Shown in pieces: positions 1 to 6,535 of a stretch of DNA of 46,833 bases. The notes below the pieces were generated by a model. It had not been told where the DNA came from. It worked only from the letters and a program-made list of their open reading frames with translations, and ran no database searches. The DNA is from Acidobacteriota bacterium (GTDB lineage: Bacteria > Acidobacteriota > Vicinamibacteria > Vicinamibacterales > 2-12-FULL-66-21): contig QHWT01000073.1 in the NCBI GenBank assembly GCA_003222675.1, positions 1-46,833 on the forward strand. Reading direction: 5' to 3'. Each line of letters starts with the position of its first letter. Within the stretch, counting starts at the first letter, position 1. The translations under genes and the position numbers were made by a program.

Positions 1-314
1 CGGGAACTATCGAGAACGGCGCGGACGGTGGAATACGACAGGCCTGAGAGTGCGGCGATGCGCCGCAGCCCGACGCGCGGCTTCTGGCCCTCCCGGCAGC
101 GCAGGCGCTCGAGATGCGCCCGCGCCGGTCTGGCATCGACCCATCCGGGTACCAGCCCCTTCGCATACCGCGCGTGATACGCCGCTTCCGCGGCGACGCA
201 CGGCCGACAACGGCACCCGTCGTACTGGTAGGCGACACGCGTGCCGTGATCGACCGACCGCCGCCCGCCGAGTCCTTGCGAGCGGCGGTCTTTCCCGGAG
301 CGGCGATCAAGCAT
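1..314 (-). CDS. Cys-motif HTH protein, C-terminus cut by window edge
   Basis: The minus strand from an ATG at 314 stays open to base 1 (104 codons), so the protein is partial. After a basic N-terminus comes HGTRVAYQYDGCRCRPCVAA, a CxCxxC cluster, then a second part VDARPARAHLERLR followed by IAALSGLSYSTVRAVLD, a good helix-turn-helix. From memory, proteins with an HGT...C.C..C segment followed by a 'VDA.PAR.HL..L' HTH are frequent in actinobacterial phages and mobile elements; this resemblance was not tested. The ATG overlaps the TGA of the upstream gene (ATGCTTGA), so it is probably translationally coupled and the last visible gene of the HUH-protein operon. It probably binds DNA and may hold a metal through the cysteines (inference). 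Confidence 0.65.
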   Translation of the reverse strand, partial: MLDRRSGKDRRSQGLGGRRSVDHGTRVAYQYDGCRCRPCVAAEAAYHARYAKGLVPGWVDARPARAHLERLRCREGQKPRVGLRRIAALSGLSYSTVRAVLDSS

Positions 315-537
315 GAATCGCAGGGAGAGCCGACGAATCTTCTTGAACGTACGTGATCAGAACTCGCCCACACGATGAGCAGAGCGCTGGCGGCTTCAGA
401 TCGCAGTCACGAGGCATATCGATGAACACATGCCGCACCTCCAGCTGCCCGTCGCAGATGCAGCGCCGAGCCGCTCTGGTTTGTGTGGCAGCCATCCGTT
501 CGACGCGCGCCCGAAGGCGTGAGAGCGAGTTACGCAA
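307..537 (-). CDS. Small cysteine-rich protein, tandem paralog 3
   Basis: A 76-residue protein from a TTG start at 537. The N-terminus RNSLSRLRARVERMA repeats, with few changes, the N-termini of the two genes directly upstream (735 and 966). After this basic helix come CIC near residue 27 and CSSC near residue 54, two CxC/CxxC pairs spaced like a small zinc ribbon. No homologous family is recognised. The gene follows the previous stop by 42 bases and overlaps the next ATG, fitting one transcript with the HUH and HTH genes. The paralogy and in-line arrangement support real coding despite its size. The TTG start is chosen because it begins the conserved N-terminal block. Confidence 0.6.
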   Translation of the reverse strand: MRNSLSRLRARVERMAATQTRAARRCICDGQLEVRHVFIDMPRDCDLKPPALCSSCGRVLITYVQEDSSALPAIHA

Positions 538-579
538 CGGGCACCTCGTCGAGTTCGAGCCGAATCAGGAGGGTAGGCG

Positions 580-735
580 CTATCGTCCGTCCGACTCAGG
601 CGGTTCGTATCTGACACCGTCCAATTCGCAAACGATGACGATCTGGTCGCGACATATCCGGCAGCCATCACCGACGTGCATCTCTGAGGCGATCCGTTCC
701 ACGCGTGCACGCAGCGCAGCGAGAGACTTCCGCAT
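580..735 (-). CDS. Very small cysteine protein, tandem paralog 2
   Basis: A 51-residue frame beginning MRKSLAALRARVERIA, nearly identical to the start of the gene just upstream (MRKSLASVRARVERLV). It continues with CRIC near residue 25 and a third Cys at 36, then ends in an acidic, proline-containing tail. Its ATG follows the upstream TAG with no base between them (TAG|ATG at 738-733), a typical coupled arrangement. It is shorter than its two paralogs and keeps only one CxxC pair, so it may be a shortened copy. Function is unknown; a metal-binding or DNA/RNA-associated role is only a guess from cysteines and the basic N-terminus. Confidence 0.55.
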   Translation of the reverse strand: MRKSLAALRARVERIASEMHVGDGCRICRDQIVIVCELDGVRYEPPESDGR

Positions 736-966
736 CTATGCCCCCATCCACCTGAACACGTGCACCGGAACGTCATACGTCCGGCCGCACTGGGTACAGG
801 TGACCGGGCCAGCGGCAGCGACAGCATCTTGCTGCTGCTGTCGGTCCTGGACCCACACGAACCGTGACAGCGTGTCGGCTCGACACGTCGCGCACCCTTC
901 CATCGTTCCAAGGCTGGATACCAGCCGCTCCACGCGCGCCCGAACGCTTGCCAGAGACTTTCGCAC
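736..966 (-). CDS. Small cysteine-rich protein, tandem paralog 1
   Basis: A 76-residue protein. The basic N-terminal helix MRKSLASVRARVERLVSSLG is followed by CATC at about residue 25 and CTQC at about residue 57, with a hydrophobic end (YDVPVHVFRWMG). Two CxxC knuckles about 30 residues apart suggest a zinc ribbon (inference from spacing). It starts 9 bases after the stop of the HTH gene and its own stop touches the next start, so it sits inside one operon. It is paralogous to the genes at 580-735 and 307-537. No family recognised. Confidence 0.6.
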   Translation of the reverse strand: MRKSLASVRARVERLVSSLGTMEGCATCRADTLSRFVWVQDRQQQQDAVAAAGPVTCTQCGRTYDVPVHVFRWMGA

Positions 967-975
967 TGAGGCCTC

Positions 976-1443
976 CTATCGACGGTTGTCCTGCTCTCGC
1001 TGAAACGCCTCGATCTGTTCGAGCTTCTCGAGGATCGTCTCGGCGTCGTGTTGGTGTGTGCCGAGCTCCGCGACCGTGCGCGCCGCCCCAAGCCGGACGG
1101 CAGGCGGCATCTTCGGCCGCATCAGCGCCTCGAGCGTCTCGACGGCCTGCGCCGTCAGCGCCTGGACGCGGTGCATGCCGGCCTGGAACATCGCCCGCCG
1201 CGCGTCGGCGAGCTCGCGCTTGAAACCCTCGTCGTTGGTCATCCAGCGGCGCAGCGTCCGCTCGTTCACGCCGCAGCGCTTGGCCGCAGCCGCGATCGTC
1301 TTCTCGGAGAGCAGCGCAAGGATGGCCGTCTCGCGGACCACCTCCGGCTTGGTGCCATGGCCGCCGGCCTTCGCGGAATCGCGGGCATCTGCGGACTTCT
1401 GCGGACTTACGTCCTCGGGTCGTTTCTGGCGCTTCTGGGTCAT
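976..1443 (-). CDS. HTH protein resembling phage terminase small subunit
   Basis: A 155-residue protein. The first 30 residues are charged and probably disordered. Residues about 33-65 form a helix-turn-helix of the kind found in phage small-terminase and transposase-like proteins (ETAILALLSEKTIAAAAKRC, then GVNERTLRRWMTNDEGF). A long helical part follows, with AVRLGAARTVAELG and a charged C-terminal coiled-coil-like end. Small terminases recognise phage DNA, but no large terminase is present here, so the role may instead be as element-borne DNA-binding regulator. It begins 38 bases after the HUH gene and is followed at 9 bases by the first small Cys protein. Moderately sure of the fold, unsure of the function. 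Confidence 0.7.
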   Translation of the reverse strand: MTQKRQKRPEDVSPQKSADARDSAKAGGHGTKPEVVRETAILALLSEKTIAAAAKRCGVNERTLRRWMTNDEGFKRELADARRAMFQAGMHRVQALTAQAVETLEALMRPKMPPAVRLGAARTVAELGTHQHDAETILEKLEQIEAFQREQDNRR

Positions 1444-1481
1444 TCGCTATTGGAGGTACAGGCTGGGCCCGTGCGCGAGAG

Positions 1482-1991
1482 TCACGGATGCAGAGAGACG
1501 GTCACTTCGTCGCGAAGCGCATGCCGGTAGCGTCCGAGAGTGTCGGACCACACCACCTCCCCAGTGAGCGCGGCTGCCTTGGTGGTGTAGAGCGTGATCC
1601 GTCGGCGGCCTGTAACCGGTTGAACGTCCGTGAATCCGTTCCGAAGCCGCCAGATCGCGGCGGGGACGGTGAGGGATTCGGGCGACGTTCCCATAATCAG
1701 GGCATGAACGTGCCACTGTCCAGAGCGGGAGCGCTCAGGAGCGTAGACCCAGCCCAGCGGACATCGCAGCGTGCGAGCCGCCAAGTTGCACCATGTGAAA
1801 GCCTCCCGGCCGGCCTTGGCACAGTTCACCGGATAGACCCGCTTCGGATCGAACGTGAGCGTTACGAAGGATTGCCACGGCAGCGGGCCGAGAAAATGGA
1901 TCCAAGCGTCTTGAAGTGCTTTGCCGCGCAGTCTGTGCCGTCTCCGCACGTCGTCGCCCGGCATCATGACAGGCCATCTAGTCGTCAGCAT
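1482..1991 (-). CDS. HUH-type replication initiator-like endonuclease
   Basis: A 169-residue protein with the three motifs of rolling-circle (HUH) Rep proteins in order: FVTLTFDP (motif 1), GQWHVHALI (motif 2, His-x-His metal site) and LYTTKAA (motif 3, single catalytic Tyr with Lys three residues on). Such enzymes nick one DNA strand and stay bound through the Tyr, starting replication or transfer of plasmids, ssDNA phages and some transposons. I chose the ATG at 1991, which has GGGAG 12 bases upstream; an in-frame TTG at 2012 would add seven residues. It is the first gene of the minus-strand operon running to the window edge. It is shorter than most plasmid Reps and no helicase domain is visible. 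Family is well supported; whether the element is plasmid, phage or satellite is open. Confidence 0.75.
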   Translation of the reverse strand: MLTTRWPVMMPGDDVRRRHRLRGKALQDAWIHFLGPLPWQSFVTLTFDPKRVYPVNCAKAGREAFTWCNLAARTLRCPLGWVYAPERSRSGQWHVHALIMGTSPESLTVPAAIWRLRNGFTDVQPVTGRRRITLYTTKAAALTGEVVWSDTLGRYRHALRDEVTVSLHP

Positions 1992-2012
1992 TTGTAGACA
2001 CGTCTCCCACAA

Positions 2013-2185
2013 TCAAGTATGGCCGGTCACCGCCGCGGAGAAATCCGCTCAGCAGCGACTGACGAAGACGCCATCGTCCACGTCGGTTCCTGCACCTTCG
2101 GCCGCCGCAGCGCGTCTGCCGGACGCGCTCCTATCGGTCCCGAGTCCCAGTGGCGTGCTCGATAAAGAAGCCGTAAAGGGCCAGC
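2013..2185. other. Divergent intergenic region without recognised gene
   Basis: This space lies between the start of the HUH operon (minus) and the damaged regulator (plus). A 48-codon plus frame from 2019 is open but has no recognisable content. The AAAGGG at 2175-2180 sits five bases before the ATG at 2186 and may be the ribosome site of the regulator. I see no clear inverted repeats or replication origin hairpin here. Confidence 0.3.
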
Positions 2186-3247
2186 ATGCCATCCGACCAG
2201 GCCCCTGCTGTTGCACGCGTCATCAGCCCCGCCTTCCAACCCGCCACGGACGCGGCAGGCTCGCCGGCAGATCCACGACAAAACGCGTTCTACTAGCGCC
2301 CGATCGAGGGCGAAAGCGGATCGGGCAAGGAACTCGTCGCCCGCCACATTCACGAGCTCAGCCCGCGGCGCAACGGGCCATTCGTGCCGGTGAACTGCGC
2401 GGCAATCGTCGAGACACTGCTCGAGGCGGAGCTGTTCGGGATTGAAGACCGTACGGCGACCGGCGTGCGCGGTCGGCGCGGCAAGTTCGAGTACGCGCAC
2501 GAGGGGACGTTGTTCCTGGATGAGATCGCGGACCTCTCGTCCGGCGCGCAGGCGAAGCTGCTTCGCGCCATCCAGGAACTGTCGGTGGAACGTGTCGGTA
2601 CGACAGGGGCGCGCCGCGTCGACGTCCGAATCATCGCCGCGACGAACCAGAACCTGGCCGATCTCGTCGCCCGCGGCGCCTTCCGTCTCGATCTGTTCTA
2701 CCGCGTCCAGGGTGTCGAGATCATCGTCCCGCCGCTGAGAGAAAGGCCAGACGACGTTCTCGAGTTGACAGAGCACTTCCTCGAACGGCACAGCACCCTG
2801 CGACGGCTGCGGCTGTCGCTCGCCGCGTCGGAAGCGTTGGTGGCGCACGCCTGGCCGGGCAACGTGCGCGAGCTCGAACGTGTAATCGAGCGCGCAGTGG
2901 CGCTGGCTGAATCCGACGAGCTGCGCCTGGAGGACCTGCCGTCATCGGTGGTTGATCTCTATCGGGGAAACCTGATGTCCTCGTTCGCGCTCGGCCACAC
3001 GATGCGCGCCTGGGGAAGTCGCTATGCGCGCCTCGTGCTGAATCGCTGCGGGTATAACAAACGGAGGGCCTGTCGGGAGCTCGGCATCTCATACCACACG
3101 CTGCGCGACTATCTGAGGGTCTTGCCGGAGCACCAGTACGGGTTCACCAGCGATGTGGATCGCGTGCGCGCGCGTCAGGCCGCGTTGGCTGCGGCGTGTC
3201 CGCCGCAGGCGGAAGCGGCCTCGCGTGAGCCCCACGTCGCGCCTTAG
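2186..3247 (+). pseudogene. Sigma-54-activator-type AAA+ regulator, interrupted by amber codon
   Basis: From 2297 one frame encodes an enhancer-binding-protein AAA+ domain: Walker A GESGSGKE, FVPVNCAAI, ELFG, Walker B GTLFLDEIADL, sensor I IIAATNQNL, arginine-finger region FRLDLFYRV, then NVRELERVIERAV and a Fis-like C-terminal HTH (RRACRELGISYHTLRDYLR). The same frame upstream begins with an ATG at 2186 and reads VISPAFQ, as expected before the AAA+ domain, but is degraded and stopped by TAG at 2294-2296, just before RPIEGESGSG. A GTG restart at 2384 would lose Walker A. The GAFTGA loop that contacts sigma-54 is replaced by RTATGV, so even an intact version may not open sigma-54 promoters in the usual way. 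No receiver or GAF domain is present. Either a pseudogene or a sequence error near 2240-2296. Confidence 0.7.
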
Positions 3248-3370
3248 CAGGCTGCTGCAAGACCCGTCTGAACGGCCAAATTATCATGCCGAACGGCCGA
3301 GATTTGAATCAGTTTTCGGCATTGGACATCCAACATTTCGCATGGACATTGGCTTTTTCAACAACCTGTT
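3246..3370. repeat. MITE-like element with imperfect terminal inverted repeats
   Basis: A 125-base non-coding unit bounded by imperfect inverted ends: AGCAGGCTGCTGCAAGA at 3246-3262 and TTTTTCAACAACCTGTT at 3354-3370, matching at 12 of 17 positions when one is reverse-complemented. Similar 'CAGGCTGTTGAAAAA' ends occur at termini of insertion sequences in many bacteria (general knowledge, not searched). The left end includes the TAG stop region of the damaged regulator. There is no transposase inside, so it would be non-autonomous. Confidence 0.45.
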
Positions 3371-3390
3371 CGATCGCACGTAACTACACT

Positions 3391-3768
3391 ATGCCGATTA
3401 CATGGACGGTGGACGCTGCTAAGGGCCGGGTACACGTCACGCTGACGATCCCATCTACGCGCGATCAGGCTCGCGCCGCCGCGACGAACATTCTCTCCGC
3501 CCCAGGCTACGCGCCGACTTTCGGGTTCGTCGTCGACGCGATCGGCAAGGCCGGGCCTGAGTTTGTTCGCGACGTCGTGCACTTCTTCGCGACCCACAGA
3601 GACAAGTTCCGCGGCGTCCGCGTGGCCATCGTCATGACGCTCGGGTCGGTCCCCTGCAGCAAGTCCAAATTGGCCGAGACGCTCGCTCAGGGCCGCGATC
3701 TGCCCATGACAATTGAGACATTCCGGACATACAAGGCGGCAGAGCGCTGGCTTTCGAGCACCATTTGA
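3391..3768 (+). CDS. STAS/SpoIIAA-like protein
   Basis: A 125-residue soluble protein beginning MPITWTVDAAKGRVHVTLTI. The alternation of short strands and helices, the length and the opening (MPITW.vD) resemble SpoIIAA/STAS-like proteins, which often act as anti-sigma antagonists or bind membrane or signalling partners. A central GPEFVRDVVHFFATHRDKFR helix and VRVAIVMTL strand fit that fold. The ATG at 3391 is chosen because the in-frame upstream part falls in the MITE-like element and looks non-coding. No partner kinase or anti-sigma gene is adjacent, so a regulatory role is only inferred. It stands alone between repeat-rich spacers. Confidence 0.6.
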   Translation: MPITWTVDAAKGRVHVTLTIPSTRDQARAAATNILSAPGYAPTFGFVVDAIGKAGPEFVRDVVHFFATHRDKFRGVRVAIVMTLGSVPCSKSKLAETLAQGRDLPMTIETFRTYKAAERWLSSTI

Positions 3769-3934
3769 CTTGGCGAGGCGCTCGAGTGACCGTCGCGTCA
3801 CGTGACCCTCATGCCGCGCCGTCAGCCCACCCCCACTTTCGTGCCATTGCATTCCTGCAGGCGTGTCGATAGCGTCCGTTCATCCAGCTCAAATTCGCAG
3901 CTGTTGCTCCTGTTGGGGTGGGGCCGGATCTACG

Positions 3935-4192
3935 ATGCACAACACGGACGATCGTGCGGCGATCCTGTGGCGCCTGCGGGCTCGTCATACGACGGCTACG
4001 TGCGTGCTGCAGCCATTGGCCGTTGGCGCGCTGCTCACGCTGCTACAAGACGATGACGTCGTATTCCGCGAGGCTTTTCCGGATGCACACCTGGCAGAAG
4101 CGCGTGCCCGTGCGTTACGCGCACGTTTGCAGGGCAAAGGCTGGCATGCCGTGCCGATCGCGAACGCTGGCTGCGGCCGCCGCCGTGCCTGA
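3935..4192 (+). CDS. Small conserved-looking protein, function unknown
   Basis: An 85-residue frame starting MHNTDDRAAILWRLRARHTT. It has the pattern W-R-L-R...A.C.L.PL.VG..L..L.....F.EAF, followed by a helix and KGW near the end. I have an impression of similar small proteins of unknown role in Acidobacteriota, but cannot name a family. It converges on the frameshifted membrane gene at 4196, only 3 bases beyond its stop. No strong ribosome site is visible before the ATG. No function is proposed. Confidence 0.45.
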   Translation: MHNTDDRAAILWRLRARHTTATCVLQPLAVGALLTLLQDDDVVFREAFPDAHLAEARARALRARLQGKGWHAVPIANAGCGRRRA

Positions 4193-4195
4193 ACA

Positions 4196-4419
4196 TTACG
4201 ACAGCCGGATGTCGCCTTTGAAGACCGTGAACACCAGTGCGATATCAAGCGCTGCCACGAATGGAGCAACGAGAGCCGGGCCGTACGGAATGTATGGGAG
4301 TCCGATGTATCCGAGGAGCCAGAGCATCAAGTAGATAGCTCGCCGAGCAACAATCCGCACCCCAGCAGTGCCCAGAACGCCGCGTGAGAGAACCATGCCG
4401 CAAGAACCGGAGATCCCAT
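4196..4419 (-). pseudogene. Small membrane protein, frameshifted
   Basis: From an ATG at 4419 the frame reads MGSPVLAAWFSHAAFWALLG, a good membrane segment, then ends at a TGA (4329-4327). A neighbouring frame continues with LMLWLLGYIGLPYIPYG and a second hydrophobic stretch, APFVAALDIALVFTVFKGDI, to a stop at 4196. Together they would make one two-helix membrane protein of about 74 residues, broken by a single shift at about 4330-4350. It may be a real pseudogene or an indel in the sequence. No family is recognised. Confidence 0.5.
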
Positions 4420-4666
4420 CTTCTAATGCACGAGTGAAGAATGCCGATTGCAGACTGCAGATTCACCGCAATGACGATTGAAGAAGGTTGACTGACGAAT
4501 CGCCACTTGAGGAATGACGAGATTGGCGATTGACGACGGCGTTCTGCCAGTCTGAGCGGGCATGGGCAGTCAATCCGCAGTCGACAGCCATGAGTCGCCA
4601 ATCTCATGTCAATTTGACAGTCGCCCATCGTCAGCCGTGAGTCGGCCATCTGCGAACGGAAAGCTG
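4420..4666. repeat. Non-coding spacer with degenerate word repeats
   Basis: No gene is seen. The spacer is built of overlapping variants of short words such as GATTGGCGATTGAC, GCAGACTGCAGATT and GAGTCGCCAATC, in both orientations, so the two halves can pair loosely. Similar but differently worded arrays occur at other gene ends in this window. Confidence 0.5.
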
Positions 4667-6487
4667 CTAACGCCCCACCCTGATCTCCTGCACCCTCTGT
4701 TCACCCTCGCTGATCGCAAGCCTCATCGACGAAGCAACAAGCTGCTGCAGGAACCGAGGGTCTGTCCACGCCCCCGGTTCGGCGTCTTCGACGGCGGCCA
4801 GGTAATACTCGCCAGCCGGGAGATTTCGGAACGAAAATGCGCCGTCCGCAGACGGACGGACGCTCTGAATGCGCCGCGACTGCGGGAGCCACAAGGATGA
4901 TGAGGCGGGAAACAGGATGAGCGAATACTCGGACGCCGGTGCGCCGCCCGCGTTCTGCAGCGCGCCTGTGAGCTGCCCCATACGATCGGTGAACGTGACG
5001 ATTGCGTCGGCCTTCTCGGCGTTCGGCGCCACGGTGAACGGCACATCCAGCGCGTCGGCGCCATTGACGATGGCGGAGCGGAGCGCCCAGCCGCCCGGCA
5101 CGCCGAGGCCGGGAAACGAAGCAGTGAGGGTATAGCGGCCGGGTATGACGCCCGACATCGTGAACCGTCCGCCTGCATCGATGGTGGCGCCGCTCGGCGC
5201 AAGCGTGGCCCCGCCGGTCTGAACGGGCAGCAGTGTGAGCCGCACGTTTTTCAAATCCACCGGTGGCATCAGCCTTGTACTGTCGAATCGCAGCTGTCCT
5301 CTAAGCGTGACCCCTGGCGCGAGCACGAGGCTCAGACCAGTCACATTGTCGCCGGCGACGAGAATGTCGGTGGAAGCCCACAGCGCCTGGGGCGCGCGCG
5401 CGGCACTTGTCTCGCTGGCGCGCGCGAAGACCGTGTACTGTCCGGGCGCGATATCGAAGAATGTGAAGCTGCCATCCGACTGAACTCCGGTGCCGCGATA
5501 GCCATCGAAAGGCACGCCCGGGAACGCCACCTGGTCCGTCGCGATTAGCGTGACGAGCGCGCCTGGCGGTGACGAACCGCCCGGCCAGGAAAGCGTCCCT
5601 TCAACGGTAGCGGTGGGAACAATCTGCAGCGTGAAATCGATGCCGGCACGCTCCTCGCCGGCGCGTACGGTGACGAGCGCGGCCTGCCGCGCCACCGTTG
5701 TGCCGGGGTAGAACGTTGACGCGAGCGCGATCGGATGCGGCAGGGGCGGGGCCGGAGAAGTCGACGACAATGCGTCGCGCACGTCCAGGTCCGTTGTGAG
5801 GTGCAGTTCGCTCCCTCCGGTCCCGAAGTACGCCGGCCGCCACGATGCGCCAATCACGTAGTCACCCGGGCCGAGACCGTAGATCCGATACACGCCCCGG
5901 TCGTCTGCGGTCGCTGACGAGCCGTTGGCGTCGAGCCGCCGCTCGCCGTTGATCATGAGGTAGGACATCGCTCGGACTGTTGTCCCCACCGCCGGCTGTC
6001 CACTTGAATCGAATACTGCGCCGGTGATAACGGCACCGCGTGGCAGCCGCACGACAATCCGCGCGGTCTGACCTGCGAGAAGCGGCACGGCGGTGCCAGG
6101 CCGAAACAGCCGCTTCGCGCCGTACGCGATCGATAGCCAACCATCCTTCGAGACCGAAACATTGAACCGTCCGGCGGGCAGTCCGCCGAACGTGAACCGG
6201 CCATCATCGCCAGTGATGGTCGTAAGACCGATCGCGGGCTCGGAACTTCCGAGCGTGACGCGGGCGTGTCGCACAGGTCGCACCTCAGCGTCGTCCGCAA
6301 CGACGATTCCCGTGATCGTCCCGGTGCCGTTCTCGTGTACCCGGACGTCGCGCGGAGGCAGCGAAGGCGTCTGCACGGCCGCCATCGTCAGGCACAAGGG
6401 GATCAGCAAGGTGACGGTAATCGTCTGCTCCCTTCCATCTACTATCGTGGCATCCGCCTTCGCGCGAAGGCGTTTCGGCGCACCCAC
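4667..6487 (-). CDS. Secreted carboxypeptidase-regulatory-like domain protein
   Basis: A 606-residue exported protein. A hydrophobic signal (ITVTLLIPLCLTMAAVQT) is followed by several beta-sandwich repeats of the CarboxypepD_reg/SpaA-like type: GTITGIVVADD...PVRHARVTL, DGRFTFGGLPAGRFNVSVSK, DDRGVYRIYGLGPGDYVIGA, DGSFTFFDIAPGQYTVFARA, GGRFTMSGVIPGRYTLTASF and DGAFSFRNLPAGEYYLAAVE near the end. Such domains give stable surface scaffolds; no TonB barrel or peptidase motif is visible. The start is uncertain: the GTG at 6487 gives the longest protein, while a strong GGAAGGGAG lies just upstream of an ATT codon and no ATG fits. It lies 48 bases downstream of a paralog with the same domain style, suggesting a duplicated pair. 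Confidence 0.75.
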   Translation of the reverse strand: MGAPKRLRAKADATIVDGREQTITVTLLIPLCLTMAAVQTPSLPPRDVRVHENGTGTITGIVVADDAEVRPVRHARVTLGSSEPAIGLTTITGDDGRFTFGGLPAGRFNVSVSKDGWLSIAYGAKRLFRPGTAVPLLAGQTARIVVRLPRGAVITGAVFDSSGQPAVGTTVRAMSYLMINGERRLDANGSSATADDRGVYRIYGLGPGDYVIGASWRPAYFGTGGSELHLTTDLDVRDALSSTSPAPPLPHPIALASTFYPGTTVARQAALVTVRAGEERAGIDFTLQIVPTATVEGTLSWPGGSSPPGALVTLIATDQVAFPGVPFDGYRGTGVQSDGSFTFFDIAPGQYTVFARASETSAARAPQALWASTDILVAGDNVTGLSLVLAPGVTLRGQLRFDSTRLMPPVDLKNVRLTLLPVQTGGATLAPSGATIDAGGRFTMSGVIPGRYTLTASFPGLGVPGGWALRSAIVNGADALDVPFTVAPNAEKADAIVTFTDRMGQLTGALQNAGGAPASEYSLILFPASSSLWLPQSRRIQSVRPSADGAFSFRNLPAGEYYLAAVEDAEPGAWTDPRFLQQLVASSMRLAISEGEQRVQEIRVGR

Positions 6488-6535
6488 GTAGCCTTGTCTT
6501 CCGGCTATAAGCCAGAAGCCACGGGAAAGCCGTTT

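Noticed and set aside
2019-2165. 48-codon plus-strand frame beginning MAGHRRGEIRSAATD
   Set aside because: No motif, no ribosome site, and no coupling to the next gene; it is probably chance.
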